Assembly: GCA_032191485.1 (NCBI GenBank)
Contig: JAVDOI010000007.1
Coordinates: forward strand, 9,794,642 to 9,858,641
Source of the DNA: Leptoclinus maculatus
Taxonomy: Eukaryota > Chordata > Actinopteri > Perciformes > Stichaeidae
Length of the DNA stretch: 64,000 bases
Direction: 5' to 3'
The translations under genes and the position numbers were made by a program. Shown here in pieces: positions 33,881 through 44,500 of this stretch (its first letter is position 1; the number at the start of each line of letters is the position of its first letter). The notes beneath the pieces were generated by a model. The model was not told the DNA's origin. It saw only the letters and a program-made list of their open reading frames with translations, and did not search any database.

Positions 33881-34167
33881 AGACAGCATTGCCATCACCA
33901 GAGCAACGTCTCTAGCATGGCCAAAAATTACACAAATAATGACACAAAACACAGTTTTTTTTTCAGATTTACAAAAAGTAGTTCACCCTTGGATTAAAAA
34001 AATCAGTGAATAGAATACAAATGTGATGGATTAGTCATTGGAAAGCAGCACTGCAGAACAGGTTTCAAAGAAGAGATGACACCTCTAAGGAGACTTTAAC
34101 TTTGCAATGCCACATGTAATTTTGCTATAATTATTACAATAATCAACAATGTTGATCATGTTTTTGA

Positions 34168-34260
34168 ACGAGGGCTGCCCCCTCTTAGTCGATTAGATCG
34201 GTTAATCGATTAAATCGGTCGTTTTGGTTGGTTGCTATTGTGCCACTGTGATGTAACACC
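34168..34260. mobile_element. hAT-like element end
   Basis: GAGGGCTGCCCCCTCTTAGT is followed by CGATTAGATCGGTTAATCGA and TTAAATCGGTCG, the pattern of a fish hAT terminus (CAGGGCTGCCCCC...TAGTCGATTAG). Only one end is seen. Confidence 0.4.
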
Positions 34261-34320
34261 CACACAGAATCCCAGATTGAATGTTTGAGGAAAAGGGTGA
34301 GAGCAGTTCATATATTGTGT

Positions 34321-34475
34321 AGTGGTGTAACGGGCCTTAGTTGATCCGTACGGATCACCTCCCGAAAGTTTTACTGCCGTTATTCAGTAGAAATATGACA
34401 CTAACCCTTTCTAGTCGCCAATCCCTGATAAGGCTACGTTGTGGGCAACAAATCCGTGTTGAAATCGGCAAGTGT
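34321..34475 (+). mobile_element. AGTGGTGTAAC element, copy 1 (interrupted by a SINE)
   Basis: Begins AGTGGTGTAACGGGCC and shares ordered words with 47294-47560: GTTGATCCGTA, TTTTACTG, ATTCAGT, CTAGTCGCC, TCTCTGATAA/TCCCTGATAA and GTGTTGAAAT. Similarity stops at about 34475, where a SINE begins. Termini of this kind are hAT-like. No coding part. Confidence 0.6.
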
Positions 34476-34694
34476 AGAGGTAGTGGGCAACTGTGGCTAA
34501 GTGGGTAGCAGGGCCGTCCTTCAATCAGAGGATCGGCGGTTCGATCCACTAGTCCACTAGTCACATGTTGATGTGTCCTTGAGCAACACACTTAACCCCA
34601 AAATTGCTCCTGTAGCTGTGCCTATGTGATAGAATCTGAATTGTAAGTTGCTTTGGATAAAAGCGTCTGCTAAATGACTGTAATGTTAATGTTA
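34476..34694 (+). mobile_element. tRNA-derived SINE with L2-type 3' tail
   Basis: Pol III A-box TGGCTAAGTGG (34494-34504) and B-box GGTTCGATCC (34538-34547) mark the tRNA-related head. The 3' tail TTGGATAAAAGCGTCTGCTA (from about 34652), followed by AATGACTGTAATGTTAATG, matches the tail shared by UnaL2-type LINEs and their SINEs, which ends in TGTAA repeats. It was mobilised in trans by an L2-clade LINE. It has inserted into the AGTGGTGTAAC element. Confidence 0.8.
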
Positions 34695-34699
34695 GTGAC

Positions 34700-37120
34700 T
34701 TTGGCAACAACGGATGTAACGGCTAACATACAGAGGTTTCATTGAGTTAGATCTTAGGTTTATGCGCTGCTTTGCATTTTCTTAGAGATGTGTTATATAT
34801 ACCCCCATTTCCCCAATTAGGGGTAAATTAAACAACTGACTGCGTGTGGCATGTCATCATCTCATGGCGCTAGACATCTGGTAACCTGCTGCAATACAAA
34901 ACAGCATAGCTGCCTGAAAATTCAGCAACTCAGCATTGTCTCCTCCCACACCCGGGATTTGGTCTAATGTAACATGGTTGTGCGTTTGTGACATGTTTTC
35001 TCTCACAAGTGGGGGCTGACTTGTCCGCCTTAATCTCTGGCCTTTCTCCCTTGTGGCTCTCTGCAGGCTCAGGACATCAACGCTTGTTTCTGTCGGAGCA
35101 AAAATGAGGAGCCAGGGATCTTTGACATGATGCTGAGGCCCCTCTAGGTTCACTCATCCCTCTCCTCTTTGGGAGGCCCCATGCAGGCGTAGTGCAAGGC
35201 ACAACAGAAGGAAGTGTATGGTGTGTTTGGAGGTCAACCATTCCCTTCATATTTAATAACCGTCTGGTTATCTGGAATTTACAATATTTATGAAGCCTGT
35301 ATCCATTGCAGACAGGATATATAATGCAATAAATGCTATCATATTTCCTCTGGACTAATTAGGCCTGGAGTCATGACTATCAGTGTGACCCTGGTGAATG
35401 AGACTTCTAGGCCTGGCCAGCGTGCTAAGGACAAAAGGAAATTGTGAATGCATGGCTCCTTGCATAATGGCCCCCCTCGCAAGCCCTCTTCAGCACAGGC
35501 ATTCACAGTGGCCTACAGAGAAAGTGAAAAAAAAGCAATTTTGTGTTTGGTTTACGGTTGGAGTCCAAGGGCTGAGCGATATGTATCACTAGAGGAACAT
35601 TTTGTGTTTTGAAACCTCATAGCGGCTGTAGCAGACAGGAAATGAGACAGGATTTTTCATTTCCCTGTTGCTATCTTCACTCACAAACTAAATAAGGACC
35701 CCTTTGCAACTGGCCCCCGATTACATCGACCTACTATTCACATTGCAAAAGGAAGACGGCAGTTCTGTAATCAGGAATGTAATCTACATCATACATTTCA
35801 TATTCATGGTAAATGCTAAAAAGCAACAGGGTCAAGAGCTCGGGGGATAGAAAAGGGCTGGTAAGATAATTGATTTCATTTTTTGGACGGTCTTGGAACT
35901 GGTGGGATGTGAGAAGAATGGAGTGATTGACACGTTGCTAAGCTGTGAAGATGCATGCTGAATGATGGATGTCATCGCTAAAGTAACAAGCAAGGCTGTC
36001 TGATTTTATCACCTTATTATGTTGTTGTGGCTGGTGGATCTCTCAAGCAATCTCCTGCTTTCTGTGCTTGCACTTTCTGTTTTCTTTTTCCTTTTTTTCA
36101 AATCAGTGCATGCATGTGTTCTCTCTATCCACCGCTCCATTTTTTTTTTAGCATACAAGCAATGCAAGCAGCTTTTTATGTAGGAGGTTGTCCTTTACAT
36201 TAAAACCTGCGACTGTCATGTGCTGTGCAATTATTTAATATTTACGCCTCCTCTTTGTTCCCATTTTTTTTGCCGGCTTACTTCCACTTGCTCTTTATAA
36301 CTGCAGAATTTTTCTCCCAAGGCGCCTCCCACATGCCCTCTCCCATTTGTCTCTCTGATTAATATTAAACCTGCTCCCACTTGCCCCACTATTTCACTGG
36401 AAAACCAAAACAATTGGTGTTTTTTGATTGGCCTCGGCCTCCGCGGATGCTGGGGGAATTGAAGAGAAAAAGCAAAAGCATTTGATCTATTCATCCATCT
36501 GCATGGAAATCAATATGCTCTGTCTCCCGGACACACCTCCACCGTCCAACTTACTTTTTTTTCTCAGGAATTCTGCCCACCATCTGAGTCAGCTCCACAA
36601 GCGTAAAGTGGACACAGTCCCACTGCTGCAATAAACCCTGTCATCTGCATAATTTCAAATTATATAATAACACATTTAAAGATGAAATACTGTGAAACAA
36701 GATTAGGACAACTTGTGTATGAAGAGGAAGGACTGAGACATAGACTGGCAGCTATGATGTTTACAAAGCTTAGTAAAGCAGGTGTGTCGCTACAACATAC
36801 CGCATGCTCTCCTTCCTCTCCAAATGAGAGTAGTGGCTTTGGCCCACGCTTTATTGGCTGCTTGTTAACCTTTTAGATGGCAATGAAAAGGTTACTCTGC
36901 TCATTGTTTTTGTCCCCTCTGATTTATAAGTTTACTCTCCGGTATGTTAATTTTCAGAGGCAAAGCAGGTGCGCTCACTGTACATTCGATCTGCTTGTGC
37001 TATAAGCTAATCAAAACTGTCATCTTGTCATTTAAGAACATGCTGTAGTTTTGCTCAGCAGTATATTTGGTGGCTCTTATTGTGAAGGATAGGTTACGCA
37101 ATAGCATAATAATGTAGTGT
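34700..37120. other. Intergenic, no gene recognised
   Basis: AT-rich, with short frames only (for example 34857-35153 and 36231-36494). No domain, RNA gene or structured repeat recognised. Confidence 0.5.
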
Positions 37121-37124
37121 CATG

Positions 37125-37345
37125 GTGGTAGTTTGGTTGCATTTGCATTCAACGTTCGTTGTTTTGCAATGTTTTGGTTCACTTTCTCTGATCTCATTAG
37201 CATCATATCCGGAGGCAGCTGTTTTCAGCAAACAAGCTCTGATAAACCCAGCGTACACTACCAGCACCGAACGGCTACCAGTTAGCAAACTAGCCGGTGA
37301 ATGTAGTGAAGCATCAAGCTGCTAAAGAGACTAAAACAGAGCTAA
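37125..37345. repeat. Interspersed repeat family A, copy 2
   Basis: Shares GGTTCACTTTCTCTGATCTC, GGCAGCTGTTTTCAGC, CTCTGATAAACCCAGCGTAC and GCTAAAGAGACTAAAACAGAGCTAAAAG-like words with the other family A copies. Truncated before the TTACATTC segment. Confidence 0.55.
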
Positions 37346-37349
37346 AAGT

Positions 37350-39280
37350 ACCGTATTTTAAAGTGTTAGTGGTGTATGAAACATGTAGGCCTACTGTATG
37401 TTAATGGTTAAAAGTGTTTGTCACTACTTAAGGCTGTTTTCAGATTTTAAACTATACCACCACTCCTGAGTAATTTTACTTATCCCTGAATATAGTCACC
37501 AAATGCTCCAAAGACCCTCCTGCTAGTGCGCTGCTGCAGGGGAGTTTGAATGTCCCATTACAGTATTTCCAAGATTGCACATACCCCATGTAAAAATAGT
37601 TTAAATTTGCCCCGATTAGTTGTGCAGAGGTGACATTAACAAGACCATATTTTTCATTTCTAACCTAATTTATGTTGCCGCTTCAGGACAACTGACACGA
37701 CAATCACCTTTTGGCCCTGACGTGCAGCATAAAGGACGTGAAAAAAAGCAGAACGTTGGCATCAGGGCACATTCGGCAGGAAGAGAGGGACACAAAGTGA
37801 AATGCTGATTGAAAAGAGGAGAAAATCAATCAAGCGAGCCTGGCTGATTGACAGCTTGCCAAGGTGTTTTCTGCGGAGGTGTCAAGACCAGCACAATTCT
37901 CTCCCCCGTCCCCCTTCTCTCTTTCTGTTTCCCTCACTCTCTCTTACTGTCTCATCCATCACTTGCCTCTTCACCCATCATCACACTGTCGTCTCCTCCT
38001 AAATGTCTCACCAAACTCCCCCAATATCTCTCTCACTTTTCACTCCATTGTTGCTCCTCTTCAACTATCCCTCGCACACCCTCCCATTTTCTCTCCCAGC
38101 CGCTTCCTCGTTTTCTTCACAGAGATGCATTCTTTGCCAAACATTTAAGGCTGCAGACCGCCGCTCCTTTAATCTTGTGTTCTGTAACCTTCAGAGGGTA
38201 AGAAAGAGCTGCTCCACTTGTGTTACCTTTAAATAACTACACCAATCCATCCTTTATACTCACTTTCTCATTACTCAGCTCCAGTGAAGTCGCTGGTTTG
38301 TGTTATTTGTTTTCATTATACTCTCAGATACATTACAGTGGCAGGATGGACAATAACAGAGAGGATGGAAAAGGCAATCGGCTTCCGGCGTAGCTGCAGA
38401 TGGAGTCCCAGCACAGCACTAAGAGGGCATAGAGTGCTTGCAGGATACACAAAATACGTAGGGTGTGGCCACATTAATGGTTGCACATCTCCAAAATGAT
38501 TCTGTCACTAATGGTTGCTTCGAAAAAGCGTGAGCTGCTTTTTCTTGTACAATTTTGGCTCATTCGTCTCTGAAAGGGCAAAGTGTTCAGTTTCAATCAC
38601 TTCTAACATTTTACTTCTAACTTTTTGAGTGATCATCTGAACTCCCCATTCGTAGAGAAAGGTGGGGAGAAAACGGGGCTTGAGCACTGTTTCAGAATTT
38701 CATACCACTGAGGTGGAGCCATATTTACTTTTTTCTAAGACCTTGGACACTGTAACATCATAACATCATAAACACACTTTTTAAATCTGTAAAAAAAAAA
38801 TGATCTGTTGAATGTAAAGGATGGCTTCTGCTTCAGGTGTTATGAGATAAAAAAAAAAGCTATTTCATTTTTCTCTTTAACTTATTTTCTTTGTATATTC
38901 ATAGTGATAACTGTTTCCCTTACTGATTCCAATCAGAAAACATAATACCACTAAAAATTGCACAAGCACAAGACCAGACAATGAGCTGTCTCTATTTTGA
39001 CATGACCATACTGTACTACTAGGGAGTATAGCTACACTGACATGCAATGAGATACAATAAGTGCCCTCCATCCACTGTGTCTGGTTACTTTAGTTACAAT
39101 TTTACACCACAGTTGCTGAGCAACCTAGTTTCATAGATTTGTTCATATACAACTCTTTTGCGATAGCCAATATGGTTTGTTGTTTGAAAGGTACCGACTG
39201 GATTACCTCATATTTGTCAGTAGGGGAGGAATATAGCACCTTAAGCAGTTCAACATATTTGATCAAGTTGATGTACTTAA
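37350..39280. other. Intergenic, no gene recognised
   Basis: A CT-rich stretch (37890-38110) keeps several overlapping frames open by composition. None is recognisable. Confidence 0.5.
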
Positions 39281-39284
39281 GTAC

Positions 39285-39597
39285 GGATCCGGAACAAGTC
39301 TGGTCCAAATGAGCTTCATGAACGGGTCGAAATCGGATCCGGGTGGACAAACTGCTTCATGAACGGATCCGGGTAGGATCTGGGCCGGATCCGGTCTGGA
39401 TCTTTGACGCGTATCCGTTCCAGATCCGTCCCGCTGTGCAAGTGGACTCCGATTCCGGACCAGTTTTGCGGATCTGTTCCGGAGCCTATGATGCCTCCAG
39501 GGCGGATCCGGAGCGGAGTCAGTTTGCTATCTGGGTTGCGTGATTCTTCGTCACTTCCGGATAAACACAACAGCTAAATGAATGTAATGTAATGTAA
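39285..39597 (+). mobile_element. GGATCC-rich element ending in an L2/SINE-type 3' tail
   Basis: Five GGATCC palindromes (39285, 39335, 39365, 39387, 39504), several near-copies and a repeated GCTTCATGAACGG (about 39313 and 39354) form a GC- and CpG-rich island in AT-rich DNA. It ends with TTCCGGATAAACACAACAGC then TAAATGAATGTAATGTAATG (39556-39595). This closely resembles the tail of the SINE at 34652-34694 (TTTGGATAAAAGCGTCTGC, TAAATGACTGTAATG). A non-coding element mobilised by an L2-clade LINE is the simplest reading. No A/B boxes were recognised, so this is not a standard tRNA-SINE. Confidence 0.5.
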
Positions 39598-39669
39598 AAC
39601 AAGAACATGTTCATGGTAAATCTACAAAATGTAAGAAGAAAAGACTAGAGAGCTCTGAAGGCACACAGT

Positions 39670-39800
39670 GCTTTGAGCTACATGCTAACCTCAGTATGCT
39701 AACAAGCCGATAATGACAATGCTAAGATCCTCATGTTTAGTATGTTTACCATCATCTTAGTTTAGTGTACAAGCATGCAAACGTGTTAATTACAGTAGGA
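39670..39800. repeat. Interspersed repeat family B, copy 2
   Basis: CATGCTAACCTCAGTATGCT, ATGTTTACCATCATCTTAGT and TTAGTGTACAAGCATGC follow the order of the family B repeat at 33650-33880 and upstream words known from the same repeat. Shorter and more diverged. Confidence 0.5.
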
Positions 39801-41435
39801 TTAGAGGAAAAAGTGTCCAGTGTCAGTCCTTCGCTTTATAAAAAATACAAAAGCTTGTTTTACGGTTTGATTATGTTGACCTCAACCTAAACCATGACCC
39901 CTCCCTAAATTGAATCACGTGTTTCAGAAAGAAAACACTGAAAAACTAGTTTCATAGGAGATAGGTTTGCAGGCCTACTGCTGCAATTCACAGACCTTTG
40001 ACTTCGAAAAAGTTAAAGGCTATTTTACACTAACTTATGTCATAAATCAAAGTAGAATGCAGAATACATGTTTTTAGCCTTTTGTAAAGCATCAGTTGAA
40101 GCTTTCTCTGGGAAGTAATATCATTTTGTTCAGTCAACATTATTCAATTTCCTTTGTGCTACACATTTTTAGCCATTTTCACACTATTTAACAATAGTTT
40201 GGACTGAATGGTAACCCCACATGTCAGAGCTCCACCAAGATATTTTTTTTCACTGGTGGAATAAAAAGCGCAACATTTGCTTTTCATACTTTTCCACATT
40301 CTCATCCATTTACAGCTATTTTGATCCATTTTAGCTGTCTGTAACTACTGTAAAATGGATTGTAATATTAATAATGCATACTACTGTGACTGAAAAGGGT
40401 GTTTTTTTCCTTTCACTTTTGGAAATTTCTCTCAGTTCTTGAAAATGTGTTGAAGGTAAATTGAAGCAGCTGCTTTGTCAGTTACCTCCATAAGAGACTG
40501 CACTGTGAGAAGGGTTTGGAATCTGGGAACCAAGCCCTGTTGAAATGACTTGTCAATCACTCTGCACTTCTGTATTAAAAAGTGCAGAGAAGACATATTG
40601 ACTCAACCATCCCTGAGTGCCCTTGCTGGCTGGCTTCTAGACAGAGAGAGCCTTGATGCTAATTATAATGGGAAGACAAAGTCTCCCCAGCGGGCAAGTT
40701 AAGAGAAATATAGTAGGATCACCAAAATGATGAATCATGTCTTTTAGTTCCGCAGCTATGAAGAGTTTGTTATTTGATCACTCACTGCTCTCAGCATGCA
40801 GTCATTTGATGCTAAAAGTATGAATTATGAATTGTGTTTTTTTTTTTTACTACCAACTCCAGCACTTGGCATTGGTTCTCTTTAGGGCCTAGGAAAGTGT
40901 GTTTTGTCGGATGATGACATTGAACCTTGTGCAGCGATGGAACAGTCCCACTTGGACACGTGTTGAATCACAGTGAAGACAACAAATTTGAATTGCCAAC
41001 ATGTTTTTAAACCTATACATTAAAGAATTTGTATTTTTGTCATCACTAAAACTTCACTTTAATTTTCAAGGATGAAATGTTCATTCAGGAAAAGAAAAAG
41101 CATTAAACATGTCCTCTAAGAATGCTTTTTCATTCAATTGTCATTTTCTTTTTTCCAATTGCATGATTTTAAATCATTAAATTATTGGTAGTTTACTTCA
41201 CATGACTTTGGCATGTTCACTGGCAAGTTACTGATTATGGAATTTGATATTTGCCCTCATTAAAAAAGGATGAACTGTTATTCGTCAAGAAATGGTTGCA
41301 GCGCATTAGTCAAAATGTAAATCACAAAATGTAATTTTTATATTTCTATCTGTGCACAGATTAAACCAACAGGATACAGCATGTTAATTGATGAGCTTCA
41401 GAGGTACTAGTTGGAATATTTTATATTAGAAGAAT
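39800..41435. other. Intergenic, no gene recognised
   Basis: AT-rich, with no frame of note on either strand. Confidence 0.55.
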
Positions 41436-41439
41436 TCCG

Positions 41440-41585
41440 GCATGCTGTTTTCCCCTGCTTCCGGTCTTTATGCTCAGCTAAGCTAACCCCCTCCTGGCTC
41501 CATACTTAACTTACAGCCAAGGAAGTGTTATTGATCTTCTCATCTAACTCTCAGACAAGCAAAATGTCAGACTATTCTTTCGATA
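41440..41585. repeat. Dispersed percomorph repeat, truncated copy
   Basis: CCTGCTTCCGGTCTTTATGC, TCAGCTAAGCTAACC, AGTGTTATTGATCTTCTCAT, CTAACTCTCAGACAAGC and AAAATGTCAGACTATTCTTT follow the word order of a common percomorph repeat (CCAGTCTTTATGCTAAGCTAAGCTAACC to AAAATGTCGAACTATTCCTTT) that I recognise. Non-coding. Confidence 0.65.
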
Positions 41586-41589
41586 ACAT

Positions 41590-44500
41590 CATATTTCTGA
41601 TACATCATCAAGTTTATCCTAGAGAGACCTCACATTCCACCCATCTAGCTTGGCTGTGTTTTGATAATTGAAATCGTTGTTATAGACGCAAATGTCACAT
41701 GCATCTAGAGGTAATTCTGGGGACGGTAACTCTCAACACACCTCGGGATGCTTCAATAAATCAGTTACAATAATCTCCAGATACTAGCAGTCAAATATGA
41801 CTGGTGATCATTCTCTTTGATTTGGTGAAGATGCCTGATTTGTAAGCTCCCAAACGGTGCATCATCTTGCTATCCATCTGCTATTATGAAAGAAATGTCA
41901 CATTCACTATATCAGTGCACAATCTTACTCGCTATAATGCATGAAATCTTCGATGCAAGTGTTTTGAAATTCCACATGTTATACTATTGAATCTTTAAGG
42001 TAAATTGATTGATTCATTAGAAGATGAATTGTCTCTACAACAATCTATGAATTTGCTAATTATCTAACAATGAGGATTCAGAATCGTCGTTACTTTACCA
42101 TATCCCGCTAATCAATTCCCACACAGCCATACAATTGTAGATTAAATAAATATAAGATAGAAAGTTGCAGCACAGATAAGGAATGAAGAGCAGAGAAAAA
42201 TAGGAAAAACTTTAAGATGGTTGTCGAGCAGATAAAAAGTAACTGGAATGAAACAGGATCGCAAAGACGAATAATCAATGAATAAAGCAAGGGAATAGAA
42301 GAGGATGAGACTTGTGATGTGAAAGTAGGGAGAAGGAAATCAATACCACTGGTCTTTTGATGAGAGACTCCCAACGCGAATGTGATAGTATAGTTCTCTT
42401 GTGGATTGTAGTGTTTTAGTGATAGTCTGTGACGGATCAGTTGAGTCATCAGATCCTCTCCAGTCCGATCATCTTCAGAGTCCAGTATGCTTCCAATTAA
42501 AAGGGACGTTTCCTGGTCAAATCCTGGCTGGGACGAGTAAAGTAAGTACTGGCTTGGTGAGAGTGCCAGCCATTCAGCGCAGTATAACGCAGTTGTGAGT
42601 AGGGATAAAAAAGGTATGATTGTTCAGAGACAGAAGATTAGAAGAAAAGTGTTGAGGGTGAAGGGGCCAGGGGCAGAGATGAGAGCACAGGCAAAGGAGA
42701 AGGAAGGTGCAGTAAGAAGAAAGGAAGAAAGATGTAATAGAAATGAAAGGGCACTCCTGCTGTTGATAATTGGAGTGGTGATGTGCCAACACAGTCTGAG
42801 AGGTTTTCCACCTGAGGGTACTATACTGCAGGGGCCCAGACACTGAAACCACATTACAGCCCTCCTGTGTACACTAGCCAGTTTCCTCCTCTGGCTGGAG
42901 CTTGACAAGGAGGAGAGAGCAGAACAGAAGACTTGAAAGAAAAAAAATTGACTTTTCTGCTCTTTATTGTCCATTTTCTGCAAGACATCCAATCATAGCC
43001 AATTGTGGAGCAGTGCTGAAGGTTTTTCTGGCCAAAATCTGTTGAGTTCGAGAGAAAAATTACTATTTAATTACTATTACAATTAGTAATACAAAGTGAC
43101 AGTGGTGCGTTACACCACTAATGTCATCCTGTCTGTGGGGGCGTCAGATCAGAAAATACTCATATGTGTCAGTCTGGAGGACAAACAATTTACTTTGTCA
43201 TTACATCTCCCTATTCACACATACAATGTGAGTACCTGAGAAGGCAATGTGTGACAATGTTGCTCATAGATTGCTCATAGATCTGCTGTCTGTTACACTC
43301 AGCAGGTTCTGGTCAGACCTCCCTGTTCTGTTGCAAATGTGCCCCAGTCTTCTTATCAACATTATGACTCACTGTCAATTTTGGTTCATCATTTTCTGAA
43401 CTTATTGTAAGCAATTATGTCCTTTGTGATGACAGCAAATGTTCAAAACACAACAAGTGAGTGGGTAAGAAGTGACATCTGTATAATTAACTTGTTGTTG
43501 TAAATTTGTGGGAGGCACAAATAGTGTCAGCGCTATACGTCACTTCACAACATTCTATAAGAGTCAGGAATTAATTGATGGTATGCACTATTCAGACACA
43601 TTCACTTTGTTACATTTGGAACAAAATGTAATTAAATTCCAATTTTCTGTCATGTGCAGTTGCTCCCAATACCAATCTGAATCATGCAGACAAAAGTCGC
43701 AAACATAGTGCCAACGTTGAAAGATTATGTAACATTCAACCTGCATGATTATCTGAATGGTCATATACGTCTGTTGGACCTATTGTCAATGATATCGCCA
43801 TGCTCCAAGGTCTTAGCAATTCATTTGGTATGTACATTAAGCCTTATTCAAGAACCACTCTTACCGAATTATTTTTGAGTGACTTGTACGAGTGATTTAG
43901 GAGAACTGGCCACATATTGAATTTTTTCTTGGTTATGGAAACAATTTAAGAGTGACTTCTGTCATAGAAGTTATTTGCAAATAGTCTGCTGTTATCAAAG
44001 CAATTCAATGTCTTACATGAATTGCACTTCATAATTATGTTGACACTGTTTGACTTTGCAAATTTGAATTGTAATCGTGAGTGTAACTTGGAGCGTCATG
44101 GCTGACTCACTTCTTTTAGATGCCTTAGCACGTCAGGCCCTTGGATGATAGCGTGTCTTTTGACAGCGTCCTCATATCGGCAGAGACAGATGGATGGTTC
44201 TTCATATGCATCTTCACGTCACAGGTTTATGCAAGTCGCTGTCCAGGGAAACATCCTCCGTTGCAAGTCCTGATGGTGCAACATTACATATAATGGCACA
44301 TAGTCTGAAGTGGCACGTTCTTACGAGCCTACCGTACGAAAGGATACGAAAATGTTCTTGCATGAAGCCCATTCTTATCGTGCCAAAAAATAAATAATAA
44401 ATAATAATAAACTGCAGCTTTTTCTTTCACGACAACTTTCCTTTGATGGTTTCCTTTATTGGTTTTGCATAATATCCCTTAAAAGCAGAGTTTCATTAAG

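Noticed and set aside
34538..34547. tRNA-type B-box suggesting a tRNA gene
   Set aside because: The surrounding sequence does not fold as a full cloverleaf and is followed by a SINE body and L2-type tail, so it is a SINE head.
35500..35540. CACAGTG heptamer with an A-rich stretch downstream, like a recombination signal
   Set aside because: The nonamer does not match ACAAAAACC at 12 or 23 bp spacing; isolated heptamers also occur elsewhere (for example 11226, 15376) as expected by chance. No transposon ends of RAG origin were found.
37802..38236. Overlapping frames of 60-117 codons in three frames
   Set aside because: CT-rich composition lacks stop codons; no domain or splice evidence.
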